DNA of 64,000 nucleotides from CAKKQX01 sp963734595 (GTDB lineage Bacteria > Pseudomonadota > Gammaproteobacteria > Burkholderiales > SG8-41): the NCBI GenBank assembly GCA_963734595.1, contig CAVTHV010000014.1, forward strand, positions 186,001 to 250,000. Reading direction: 5' to 3'. A program made the translations under genes and the position numbers. Positions 9,341 to 18,160 of the stretch are shown piece after piece. How positions within the stretch are numbered: position 1 is the stretch's first letter; every line of letters starts with the position of its first letter. The notes beneath the pieces were generated by a model. The model was not told where the DNA came from. It was given only the letters and a program-made list of their open reading frames with translations, and made no database searches.

Positions 9341-10868
9341 GCGAAACTGATCAGGGACTTGCCGGTCATCTCCGGCGGCTGCGGCAGCCCCATCATGGCG
9401 AGCAGCGTCGGCGCGACGTCCTGCAGCGCGCCGCGTTCGGCGGCGCGCGCTTTGCGGCCGACGTATAGCAGCGGCACCAGGTTCAGCGTGTGCGCGGTAT
9501 GGGCCTGCCCGGTTTGCCGGTCGAGCATCGTCTCCGCATTGCCGTGATCGGCGGTGATCAGCACTTCGCCGCCGGTTTCCTGCATCGCGGCGACGGCCCT
9601 GCCTATGCATTCGTCGAGCACCTCGATGGCGCGGGTCGCGGCCTGGAGATTGCCGGTATGGCCAACCATGTCGCCGTTGGCGTAATTGCAGATGATCGCG
9701 TCGTATTTCCTGTCCCGGATGGCGGCCACCAGCTTGTCCGTGACCTCGTAAGCGCTCATTTCCGGCTTGAGATCGTACGTCGCGACCTTCGGCGAAGGCA
9801 CAAGTACGCGGTCTTCGCCGGGATAGGGCGTTTCCACGCCGCCGTTGAAAAAGTAGGTGACATGCGCGTATTTCTCGGTCTCGGCGATGCGCAGCTGGTT
9901 CAGGCCCCGCTTCGAAAGGGTCTCGCCAAAGCCGTTGGCTATGCTTTGCGGCGGGAAGGCGGCGGGCAGTTCGAAATCCTTGCCATAGCGGGTGAGCGTG
10001 CAGAAATAGCCGAGCTTCGGGCGGTACGCCCGATCGAAGCCTCGAAGCCGGGATCGGTCAGCGCCAGCGTCATCTGGCGCGCGCGGTCGGCGCGAAAGTT
10101 CATGAATACCACGGCATCGCCATCGTTCATGCGCACCGGCGCGCCACCCGCCGGCACGATCGCGGTCGCCTGCACGAACTCATCCGATTCGCCGCGCGCA
10201 TAAGCGGCGCGCAGGCCGTCGACTGCGGTGGCTGCCTGGAACCCGGCGCGGCCTTGCGTGATCAGATCGTAGGCCGGCTGCACGCGCTCCCAGCGCTTGT
10301 CGCGGTCCATCGCGTAATAACGTCCGCAGATGGAAGCAATGCGTCCGATCTTGAGCGCATCGCATTTCGCCTGCAGCGCGGCGAGCGAGGCTTCCGCGCT
10401 CCTGGGCGGCGTATCGCGCCCGTCAAGGAACGCGTGCAGAAATATATTTCTGGCGCCGCCCCGGACTGCCATGTCGAGCATGGCGTGGATCTGCGATTCG
10501 TGGCTGTGGACGCCCCCCGGCGACAGCAATCCCAGAATATGCAGCGCACCGCCGCGCGCGGTAGCCACGGCTTCGCCCAGCACGGGGTTATCGAAGAACT
10601 CGCCGGTTTCAATCGCATGCTCGATTTTGGTGTAATCCTGGTAGATGACGCGGCCGGCGCCGATGTTCATGTGGCCGACTTCGGAGTTGCCCATCTGGGC
10701 GGCGGGCAGTCCCACCCATTTTTCGGAGGCGTCGATGGTGGTGTGCGGGCAGGTCTTCCACAGCGCATCCCAGTGCGGCTTGCGCGCCTGGCAAATCGCA
10801 TTGTCGGCGCATTCCTCACGGTATCCGAAACCGTCGAGGATGATCAGCAGAACAGGTGTTAATCCCAT
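9337..10868 (-). CDS. gpmI: 2,3-bisphosphoglycerate-independent phosphoglycerate mutase, frameshifted
   Basis: Interconverts 3- and 2-phosphoglycerate using two manganese ions. LLIILDGFGYREE at the start holds the first metal aspartate, and the phosphoserine lies in QMGNSEVGHMNIGAG. HAFLDGRDTPPRSA and VFMNFRADRARQ are substrate-binding, and the second metal site is VLITADHGNAE. One base is missing near 10032, so FEA should continue FDRAYRPKLGYF. The total is about 510 residues, the usual length. It leads the gpmI-envC-ctpA unit. Confidence 0.93.
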
Positions 10869-10954
10869 GTTTTTTATGTATTTTTTTTCAAAATCGTTGT
10901 AAGGTATAATTCAGTATATTGTGAAATTCATAACTGGTTGCACGAGGACATATT
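10869..10954. promoter_or_regulatory. AT-rich divergent promoter region between gpmI and the ArsR-family gene
   Basis: This 86-base stretch is markedly AT-rich. TATAAT at 10905-10910 can serve the rightward gene. An imperfect inverted repeat, AATTCA and TGAAATT around GTATATTG, overlaps the start region and could be an operator for the winged-helix protein encoded next to it. No good -35 hexamer is visible. Confidence 0.45.
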
Positions 10955-11302
10955 ATGACTGCACTGGTACCCAACGTGAATGACGCCACCGCATTGCGCG
11001 CTGCATTGATCGAAAAAGAAGAACATATCGAGCAAGCCTCGCGCGCGCTCAAGGCGATGTCCCACCCGTTGCGGCTGAAAATTCTGTGCATGCTTGGCGA
11101 TCAGGAAGTAAGTGTACAAGACATCGTCGAATGTGTCGGCACCTCCCAGAGCAATATTTCCCAGCACCTCGCGATCCTGCGCGAAAAAGGCGTGTTGCGC
11201 ACCCGCAAAGATGCGAACCGCGTCTATTATCGCGTCGGCGACGGGCGCACGCTCACCTTGATCGGCATGATGCGCGAAGTGTTTTGCGGCATTCCCACGT
11301 AG
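10955..11302 (+). CDS. ArsR-family winged-helix transcriptional regulator
   Basis: A 115-residue regulator with one ArsR-type domain: MSHPLRLKILCMLGD, DIVECVGTSQSNIS, QHLAILREKGVLRTRKDANR and VYYRVGD. The CVC metal-binding motif of ArsR/SmtB proteins is absent. Cysteines occur only at CMLGD, ECVG and VFCG, so it may respond to something other than metal or to redox state. Related proteins occur beside gpmI and rhodanese genes in betaproteobacteria. The target is unknown; the upstream imperfect palindrome may be autoregulatory. Confidence 0.85.
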   Translation: MTALVPNVNDATALRAALIEKEEHIEQASRALKAMSHPLRLKILCMLGDQEVSVQDIVECVGTSQSNISQHLAILREKGVLRTRKDANRVYYRVGDGRTLTLIGMMREVFCGIPT

Positions 11303-11381
11303 CTTTCTTTGCCGGTGCGCCATCCGCGGCGGGTGCCCGCGGGCGGCGCCGGCCTTCCCGCGCACAGCGTGATCTGCGCTG

Positions 11382-13125
11382 ATGCGTAGTCTCCCCGTTG
11401 CCAGGCTCGAGCACTTCAGCCTCGCGTTTGTAGGGCTGCTATGGACGCTGCCGTTTTTGCAGCCACGGCATTATTTTCCGCTGCCGATGCTCGAAAGCGA
11501 ATGGCTGGCCTTCGCGTTCGGGCTCGTTGCGTTGATGCTGCTTGTCACAAGGCGGGCATGGCTGGACGGGTTGCCGGCGCTTGCATTGGCCCCGCTTGGA
11601 CTTGCAGGGCTTGTTCTGTTGCAGGATGCGTTGGGGCGAGTGCCTTACGCGGCGCAGGCGTTTACCGCGGCGCTGTACCTGGTGTGGGCCGCACTGCTGA
11701 TTGCGCTGGGCGCCGCGCTCAGGCGCGAGCTTGGCATGGCGAGGGTCGTGTCGACGCTTGCGTGGTGCGTGGTCATCGGCGGCGAAATGAGCGCGGTGGC
11801 CGGCTTGCTGCAGGTACTACGACATTTCCACCGTTCTCGACCCGCTGATCATGCCCAGGGTGACCGGGCAGATTTATGGCAATCTCGCGCAACCCAATCA
11901 CTTTGCGAACTATACGGCGCTTGCGCTGTTCTCGCTCATCTACCTGTTTGCAGTGGGACGCCTGCGCGAAACAGCAACAATACTTCTTGCCGCGCCGCTG
12001 CTGTTCGTTCTGGGACTGTCCGGGTCCCGCAGTGCCTGGCTTTACCTCGTCGCCGCTTTTGTGCTTGCGGCGCTGATGCGGGCAGGGCGCAGTGATGCGC
12101 AGGGCCGCCGGTTGTTCGTTTCCGCCGGCTTGCTGCTGGTGGGCTTTTATCTCGCGCAGTGGATGTCTGCGCTGGCGTGGCTCGCGCCGGATACGGGAAG
12201 CGCGGTCACGGCAACAGACAGGTTATTTTCCACGGTGGGTATCGGCGAGCGTCTCCAGATGTGGCGCCATGCGTGGCAGATGTTTCTGCAGGCGCCGGTT
12301 TTTGGCCTGGGCTGGGGGCAGTTCGCCTGGCATGATTTCCTGCTCAAGGCGCATGGCGGGACGGAAATCCCGCTCGGCGTCGCGACCAACGCCCATAATC
12401 TGCTGCTGCAGCTTCTCGCAGAAACCGGACTGGCCGGCGCATTGCTGATAGCGGGCGGCTTGCTGCTGTGGCTGTACGATTTGCGCCACGGCGGCCTTGA
12501 TGCGGAGCGCTGGTGGGTGCTTGCCCTGCTCGCGACGATCGGCATCCACAGCCTGCTCGAATATCCGCTGTGGCATGCCTATTTTCTGGGCGTGGCGGCA
12601 ATCGCGCTGGGACTGGGCGCTGCCCGCTTTTACGCCCCCGGACTGCGGCGCACGGGGCCCGTTGTCGCTGCGCTGCTGCTCGTGGCCGGGGTTTTCAATG
12701 CGGGTACGCTGCGGTACGGCTATCGCGATTTCGCGCGCATGTTCGTGCAGGGCGCCCCGCCTCTGCCCGGCGCGGAGATCGCCGCGATCGTTGCGCGCGG
12801 CCAGCGTGACCCCGTGCTCCAGCCCTACGTCGAGCTCGCCGCCTCGGCCTATGCCCGCGTGGACCGCGATCAGCTGCGCGACAAGCTCGAGTTGAACGGC
12901 CGGGTCATGCACTTCATGCCGGCCGCAATCGTGGTTTACCGGCAGGCATTGCTGCTCGCGCTCGACGGACAGGTGCAGGCAGCGCAGGAGCTGTTCACGC
13001 GCGCGATGCGGGTCTACCCCGATACGCTGCCACGGATCACCAACATGTTGCGTGAACTCATGCGCCGCAATCCCCTTGAGTTCGCACCTCTGTTAGAATT
13101 GGCCACCGCGAAATCCGCACGATAG
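11382..13125 (+). CDS. PglL/Wzy-type membrane O-oligosaccharyltransferase or O-antigen ligase, frameshifted
   Basis: A polytopic membrane protein of about 580 residues with roughly ten to twelve hydrophobic segments. It belongs to the Wzy_C superfamily with the large periplasmic loop (GQIYGNLAQPNHFANYTALA, then the VGIGERLQMWRHAWQMF region and GWGQFAWHDF). The motif NAHNLLLQLLAETG and a C-terminal soluble TPR-like part (VVYRQALLLALDGQVQAAQE) match PglL-type enzymes. One extra G near 11814 (CAG then TACTAC) breaks it; correction gives LLQYYDISTVLDPLIMPRV. Such enzymes transfer a lipid-linked glycan to pilin or lipid A; the acceptor here is unknown. Confidence 0.8.
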
Positions 13126-13172
13126 CACACCTTGAAAGCGATCAAACAAGGGGCATAGCCCGGGAGTTCAAG

Positions 13173-13604
13173 TTGGAACAATATCTGGTTTTTTTGCAGA
13201 AGAATCCTCTGCATATGCTGCTTTTTGGCGCCGCAGTCGCCAGCGGCGGCATGCTGATCTGGCCACTGCTCGGCCGCCTGGTCCGCCCGGGCAACGAGAT
13301 TGGCCCGCTGGAAGCGGTGCAATTGATCAACCGTCGCGATGCGGTGGTGATCGACGTGCGCGAGGATGCCGAATATGCCGCCGGCCATATCACCAACGCC
13401 CGCCATATCCCGCTGGCGCAGCTCGCGGGAGAACTCAAGGCGCTGGAAAAATTCAAGTCGCGGCCGATCATCATCAACTGCCGCAGCGGCCCCCGCGCGG
13501 CGAGCGCGGCCGGCGTTTTGCAGAAAGGCGGATTCAACGAAGTGTTTACGCTGCGCGGCGGAATCTCGGCCTGGCAACAGGCGGGCATGCCGTTGGAAAA
13601 ATGA
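13173..13604 (+). CDS. Membrane-anchored rhodanese-like sulfurtransferase
   Basis: A 143-residue single rhodanese domain with an N-terminal membrane segment (HMLLFGAAVASGGMLIWPLL). The active-site loop is NCRSGPRAASAAGVL, with the persulfide-forming cysteine at about residue 107. IDVREDAEYAAGHI and LRGGISAWQQAG are the other family blocks. It starts at TTG behind GGGAG. The stop overlaps the glutaredoxin start, so the two are probably translated together. Together with secB and gpsA this is a known betaproteobacterial cluster. Confidence 0.88.
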   Translation: MEQYLVFLQKNPLHMLLFGAAVASGGMLIWPLLGRLVRPGNEIGPLEAVQLINRRDAVVIDVREDAEYAAGHITNARHIPLAQLAGELKALEKFKSRPIIINCRSGPRAASAAGVLQKGGFNEVFTLRGGISAWQQAGMPLEK

Positions 13605-13868
13605 TGGCCAGAGTGAGCATGTACTGCACGGCAGGTCTGCCCGTATTGCCAGATGGCGGAGCAGCTGCTGCGATCCAAAGGCGTGACCGAGATCGACAAA
13701 GTTCGCGTCGATCTCGAGCCCGAAACACGCGTCGAGATGATGAAAAAAACCGGCCGCCGCACCGTGCCGCAGATCTACATCGGAGAGACCCATGTCGGCG
13801 GCTACGACGATCTTGCCGCGCTGGACCGGCTCGGCCGCCTCGACGATCTGCTGGGCGCTGCGCAATAG
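13601..13868 (+). CDS. grxC: Glutaredoxin 3, frameshifted
   Basis: A small glutathione-dependent disulfide reductase of about 88 residues. One extra G near 13636 hides the active site; without it the start reads RVSMYCTAVCPYCQMAEQLL with the CPYC dithiol. Then come the GRRTVPQIYIGETHVGG loop with the cis-proline and the C-terminal DDLAALDRLGRLDDLL helix. It starts at ATG 13601 or 13604, inside the end of the rhodanese gene. Confidence 0.93.
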
Positions 13869-13898
13869 GCGCGCCCCAACCCATACAAAGGACCCGCC

Positions 13899-14369
13899 AT
13901 GAGCGAACCGCAGCAACCGACTTTTGTGATCGAGAAGATTTATCTCAAGGACGCCTCGCTCGAAATCCCCCACGCGCCGCAGATTTATCTCGAGTCCGAC
14001 ACCCCGCAGGTCGACGTCAATGTTCACAACCAGGCGGCGATGCTCGGTGAGACCGAAGGGTTGTTTGAAGTGGTGCTCACCGTCACGGTCACCGCCAAGA
14101 CCGGGGACAAGACGGTGTTTCTGGTCGAGGTCGCGCAGGCGGGAATTTTCCAGATACGCAATGTGCCGCCGCAGGATCTCGATGCGATACTCGGGATCGC
14201 CTGCCCGGGCGTCCTGTTGCCCTATGCGCGGGAAGCGGTGTCGAGCATGGTGCTGCGCGCCGGGTTCCCGCCGGTGGTCCTGCAGCATATGAATTTCGAA
14301 GCGGTTTACCAGCAGCAGCGCATGCAACAAGAGCAGCAGGGCAGCGCCGCGCCCGCGGCAACGCACTAG
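13899..14369 (+). CDS. secB: Protein-export chaperone SecB
   Basis: A homotetrameric cytosolic chaperone that keeps precursors unfolded and hands them to SecA. 156 residues, intact. It begins SEPQQPTFVIEKIYLKDAS, continues with APQIYLESDTPQVDV and the SecA-contacting region LDAILGIACPGVLLPYARE, and ends with a glutamine-rich, disordered tail. An AAGGA box precedes the ATG. The position between grxC and gpsA is conserved. Confidence 0.96.
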   Translation: MSEPQQPTFVIEKIYLKDASLEIPHAPQIYLESDTPQVDVNVHNQAAMLGETEGLFEVVLTVTVTAKTGDKTVFLVEVAQAGIFQIRNVPPQDLDAILGIACPGVLLPYAREAVSSMVLRAGFPPVVLQHMNFEAVYQQQRMQQEQQGSAAPAATH

Positions 14370-14379
14370 CACCAGAGCC

Positions 14380-14820
14380 ATGATCCGCGCCCTCGTTTTG
14401 ATCCTGTTGGCAGCGGGCGGGATTGCGCCGGCTGCGGCGCTCGAGTTCAGGTCGGTGTCGGAAAATGCCGCCGTGCTCTACGATGCGCCGTCGGCCAAAG
14501 CCAACAAGCTTTATATCGTCAATAACGGCTATCCGGTCGAAGTCGTGGTGGCCGTCGAGGGCTGGGTCAAGGTGCGCGATATCAACGGCGACCTGACCTG
14601 GATCGAGAGCAAAAACCTGACCGACAGGCGCACGGTGATGGTCAAGGTGCCGCTGGCGCAGGTGCGGCAAAGCGCGGATGACAACGCGCCGGTCGTGTTT
14701 CAGGCACAGCAAAACGTGATCCTGGATCTGGTCGAGGCCACGGGCGGCGGATGGTTGCGCGTAAAGCATCGCGACGGCCAGACCGGTTTCGTCAAAGCCA
14801 GCCAGGTCTGGGGCGCATAA
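14380..14820 (+). CDS. Secreted SH3-domain protein
   Basis: A 146-residue exported protein with a signal peptide (LVLILLAAGGIAPAAA) and two bacterial SH3-like repeats: residues about 25-75 (ENAAVLYDAPSAKANKLYIV to GWVKVRDINGDLTWIES) and 85-145 (VRQSADDNAPVVFQAQQNVI to GWLRVKHRDGQTGFV). Such domains usually bind peptidoglycan or periplasmic partners. Ten bases after secB and 22 before gpsA, it is likely in the same transcript. The precise role is unknown. Confidence 0.8.
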   Translation: MIRALVLILLAAGGIAPAAALEFRSVSENAAVLYDAPSAKANKLYIVNNGYPVEVVVAVEGWVKVRDINGDLTWIESKNLTDRRTVMVKVPLAQVRQSADDNAPVVFQAQQNVILDLVEATGGGWLRVKHRDGQTGFVKASQVWGA

Positions 14821-14842
14821 CGCGCCGCTAGCCAGCTTGCCC

Positions 14843-15829
14843 ATGAAAATCGCGGTCTTGGGAGCAGGCGCCTGGGGTACCGCGATCGGCATCAATCTCG
14901 CCGCGCGCCATGAGGTGACGCTGTGGGTGCGCGACGCCGCACAGTCTTCCGCAATCCGCGCCGCGCGCTGCAACCAGCGCTATCTTCCGGACTTTGCCCT
15001 GCCGGATGAGCTCGACATCACCGAGGATTTCTCTGCCGCGATCGACGGCTGTGCGCTGGTGCTGCTGGCGGTGCCCACGGGCGGGCTGCGGGAGACGCTG
15101 CGACGCCTGAAAGCGGCCCGCAGCGCGGTGCCGGTGATCTGGCTGTGTAAAGGATTTGAGAGGGAGCATGCGAGGCTGCCGCATCAGGTATGCGCCGAAG
15201 AACTGGCAGCGGACGTGCGCCGCGGCGTGCTCTCCGGCCCGAGCTTTGCGGAGGAGGTCGCACGCGGCCTGCCCACCGCCGTCACGCTGGCGTCGACCGA
15301 TGGCGCATTTGCGCGCGATACCGCCCAGCAGCTGCACAGCACGACGCTGCGCATTTATTCCAGCGACGACGTGGTCGGCGTCGAAGTCGGGGGCGCGGTC
15401 AAAAACGTGATGGCGATCGCGACCGGCATTTGCGACGGGCTGCAACTCGGCCTGAACGCGCGCGCCGCGCTGATTACCCGGGGCCTCGCCGAGGTTGCGC
15501 GGCTGGGCGTGCGACTGGGCGGCCGCGCCGAAACATTCATGGGACTAGCCGGCGTGGGCGACTTGATCCTCACCTGCACCGGCGATCTGTCGCGCAATCG
15601 CCGTGTCGGGCTCAAGCTCGCGCAGGGCGTGCCGCTGGCGAAGATTCTTGCCGATCTGGGACACACCGCGGAGGGCGTGTATTCGGCACGCGAGGTCGCG
15701 CGGCTCGCCGCGCAACTCAAGATCGAGATGCCGATCACGCGCGCTGTCTGCCGCGTGCTCGACGATCACACTGCGGCCGGCGCCGCCGTCAAGGAGTTAC
15801 TGCAGCGCGAGCCGAAGCCTGAGTATTGA
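14843..15829 (+). CDS. gpsA: Glycerol-3-phosphate dehydrogenase [NAD(P)+]
   Basis: Reduces dihydroxyacetone phosphate to sn-glycerol 3-phosphate, the backbone of phospholipids. 328 residues, intact. Rossmann loop VLGAGAWGTAIG is at residue 5; the second coenzyme motif is LVLLAVPTGGL. SGPSFAEEVARGLPTA and the catalytic lysine in GGAVKNVMAIATGI are followed by GLAGVGDLILTC and RNRRVG. ATG 14843 is preferred over an upstream TTG because the Rossmann strand starts immediately. Confidence 0.95.
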   Translation: MKIAVLGAGAWGTAIGINLAARHEVTLWVRDAAQSSAIRAARCNQRYLPDFALPDELDITEDFSAAIDGCALVLLAVPTGGLRETLRRLKAARSAVPVIWLCKGFEREHARLPHQVCAEELAADVRRGVLSGPSFAEEVARGLPTAVTLASTDGAFARDTAQQLHSTTLRIYSSDDVVGVEVGGAVKNVMAIATGICDGLQLGLNARAALITRGLAEVARLGVRLGGRAETFMGLAGVGDLILTCTGDLSRNRRVGLKLAQGVPLAKILADLGHTAEGVYSAREVARLAAQLKIEMPITRAVCRVLDDHTAAGAAVKELLQREPKPEY

Positions 15830-15838
15830 AGGATGCAA

Positions 15839-15886
15839 ATGCACGGGATTAAACGAGAAGCAAAAAATCCTGTAAATCCCGTGCAT
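15839..15886. repeat. 12-bp perfect inverted repeat at a convergent gene junction
   Basis: ATGCACGGGATT (15839-15850) and AATCCCGTGCAT (15875-15886) enclose a 24-base A-rich loop between gpsA and trmL. The right arm takes in the first base of the trmL stop codon. It may act as a bidirectional terminator or as a dispersed element; there is no T tract. Confidence 0.75.
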
Positions 15887-16350
15887 CAGACCCCGCCCGG
15901 AAAACCGAGTTGCCGCCACGCTTCGAAAACAACGATGGCGACCGCGTTTGAGAGATTGAGGCTGCGGTTTTGCGCGATCATCGGCAGGCGGATGCGTTGT
16001 TCGGGCGGGAGCGTATCCAGCACTGCGGACGGCAGGCCGCGGGTTTCGGGACCGAAGACGAACACATCATCTTTGCGGTAGCATGGCCTGTCATGGCGCT
16101 GCGAGCCGCGGGTGGTCACCGCGAACATTCGGCGCCCGCTGAGGAAATCGCAACACGCCGCCCAGTCGGCATGCACCCTGACGTCGGCATAGTCGTGATA
16201 ATCGAGCCCGGCGCGCTGCAACTGCTTATCGCGCAGGGAAAAGCCGAGCGGCCTGACGAGGTGCAGCCGGGTGCCGGTGTTGGCGCACAGCCGGATCGCA
16301 TTGCCGGTATTGGGAGGGATCTCGGGTTCGTAAAGCACAACGTCGAACAT
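15886..16350 (-). CDS. trmL: tRNA (cytidine/uridine(34)-2'-O)-methyltransferase
   Basis: A minimal SPOUT (trefoil-knot) methyltransferase that methylates the wobble ribose of tRNA-Leu isoacceptors. The 154-residue frame is intact. It begins MFDVVLYEPEIPPNTGNAIR with the family asparagine, then NTGTRLHLVRPLGF, and the AdoMet knot FVFGPETRGLP, IRLPM and RSLNLSNAVAIVVFEAWRQ. It converges on gpsA. Confidence 0.93.
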   Translation of the reverse strand: MFDVVLYEPEIPPNTGNAIRLCANTGTRLHLVRPLGFSLRDKQLQRAGLDYHDYADVRVHADWAACCDFLSGRRMFAVTTRGSQRHDRPCYRKDDVFVFGPETRGLPSAVLDTLPPEQRIRLPMIAQNRSLNLSNAVAIVVFEAWRQLGFPGGV

Positions 16351-16449
16351 GGTTTAACTTGTGTTTTAGTTTTAAAAAAGTTATCGTTACGGATCAATGG
16401 CATGCGGAATACTAATAATATGCAGCCTGAATTGATGCGGGGGTAAGGC

Positions 16450-18153
16450 ATGGCGCGTCCCGAAAAAATCCGCCTGGGTGAACTGCTGCTGCAGCAACAT
16501 CTGGTGACCGCGGACCAGCTGAAGGCCGCGCTCGATGAACAAAAGAAAAGCGGCCGGCGGCTGGGTCACGTGCTCATCGAAAAGGGCGTTGTCAGCGAGG
16601 AGCAGATTTCGGAGGCGCTGGCGGCCCAGCTCGGCATCCCTTTCATCAACCTCAAATATTACAACATCAAGCGCGAAACCACGCTCAAACTTTCCGAGAC
16701 CCAGGCGCGGCGCTTCCGCGCGCTGGTACTGAAGGATGGCGGTGCGAGTTACACGGTCGGCATGGCCGACCCCACCGACCTGATGGCGTACGATGAAATT
16801 GCCCGCATCCTGAAGCGCGACATCGATCTCGCGGTCGTCACGCCGGGCGAGCTGCTGAGCACCATCGATCGCATCTATCGCCGCACCGAGCAGATTACCG
16901 GACTCGCCCAGGAACTCGAAGCCGAGGTCGGCGACACGGTAATCGATTTCGGCGCGATGGCAACGACCCCGGGAATGGAAGAGGCCCCGGTCGTCAGGCT
17001 GCTGCAGACCGTGTTCGAGGACGCAGTGCAGGCGCGGGCTTCCGACATCCATATCGAACCGCAGGAAAAACTGCTGCAGATTCGTTTTCGCATCGACGGC
17101 GTGCTGCACCTGCAGACCGAATCCGATCCCAAGATCGCCTCCGCGGTGGTGCAGCGCCTGAAGCTGATGTCGGGGCTCGATATTTCGGAGAAACGTCTGC
17201 CGCAGGACGGGCGTTTCAACGTCAAGGTGCGCAACGCCCAGATCGACGTGCGGTTCTCGACCATGCCAACGCAATACGGCGAATCGGTGGTGATGCGCCT
17301 GCTCAACCAGAGCGGCACCATCCTGGGCCTTGACCACATCGGCATGCCGCCGGCCATGCTGAAGAGGATGCGCGAGATCATCCACCGTCCGAGCGGCATG
17401 GTCCTGGTCACGGGGCCGACCGGGAGCGGCAAAACCACCACGCTCTATGCGGCGCTTTCCGAGCTCAATACGCTTCAAAGCAAGATCATCACCGTCGAGG
17501 ACCCGGTCGAATACCGGTTGCCGGGCATCAACCAGGTGCAGGTCAACGACAAGATCGACCTCACCTTCGATCGCGTGCTGCGTTCGGCATTGCGCCAGGA
17601 CCCGGACATCATCCTGGTCGGCGAGATGCGCGACAAGGCGACGGTCGAAACCGGGCTGCGCGCGGCGATGACCGGCCACATGGTGTTTTCCACGCTGCAC
17701 ACCAACGATGCGGTTTCCACCCCGATCCGTCTGATCGACATGGACGCCCCGCGCTACATGGTGGCGCTGTCGCTGCAACTGGTGCTGGCGCAGCGCCTGT
17801 TGCGCCTGATCTGCGAAAGCTGCTCGCAGGATTACACGCTGCTGCCGAATGAACACGCCTGGCTCAAGCATGAGCTGGGCGCCCAGGTCGATGCGCACCA
17901 GTATCGGCGCGGCAAGGGGTGCTCGCATTGCAACGGCACCGGCTACGTGGGCCGCACCGGCATCTACGAGATGCTGGAGATGACCAAGTCGGTGGTGGAA
18001 GCCGCCAACCAGGACGACCCGAACCAGTTCATCCGCGCGGCGCGCGAGCAGATGGCCGGCAACACGCTGCGCCGCCAGGCCGCAAACCTGGCGGCCGAAG
18101 GCAAGACGACGGCCGAAGAAGCGATGCGGATCAGCAGCCAGGTCGAGGACTGA
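16450..18153 (+). CDS. mshE: MSHA pilus assembly ATPase (GspE/PilB family)
   Basis: The hexameric cytoplasmic motor that drives pilus extension. 567 residues, intact. The N-terminus is an MshEN-type domain with a tandem motif (IRLGELLLQQHLVTADQLKA, then RRLGHVLIEKGVVSEEQ), the fold that binds cyclic di-GMP in Vibrio MshE. Walker A GPTGSGKTTTLY is near residue 321, the Asp box SDIHIEPQE near 198, Walker B DIILVGEMRD near 385, and a zinc-binding tetracysteine is formed by CESC and CSHC. GTAAGG precedes the ATG. It opens the MSHA locus and is followed eight bases later by mshG. Confidence 0.93.
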   Translation: MARPEKIRLGELLLQQHLVTADQLKAALDEQKKSGRRLGHVLIEKGVVSEEQISEALAAQLGIPFINLKYYNIKRETTLKLSETQARRFRALVLKDGGASYTVGMADPTDLMAYDEIARILKRDIDLAVVTPGELLSTIDRIYRRTEQITGLAQELEAEVGDTVIDFGAMATTPGMEEAPVVRLLQTVFEDAVQARASDIHIEPQEKLLQIRFRIDGVLHLQTESDPKIASAVVQRLKLMSGLDISEKRLPQDGRFNVKVRNAQIDVRFSTMPTQYGESVVMRLLNQSGTILGLDHIGMPPAMLKRMREIIHRPSGMVLVTGPTGSGKTTTLYAALSELNTLQSKIITVEDPVEYRLPGINQVQVNDKIDLTFDRVLRSALRQDPDIILVGEMRDKATVETGLRAAMTGHMVFSTLHTNDAVSTPIRLIDMDAPRYMVALSLQLVLAQRLLRLICESCSQDYTLLPNEHAWLKHELGAQVDAHQYRRGKGCSHCNGTGYVGRTGIYEMLEMTKSVVEAANQDDPNQFIRAAREQMAGNTLRRQAANLAAEGKTTAEEAMRISSQVED

Positions 18154-18160
18154 GAGAATC

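Noticed and set aside
16387..17928. 513-codon open frame opposite mshE
   Set aside because: mshE is intact and fully conserved on the plus strand; the antisense frame is an artefact of third-position GC bias.
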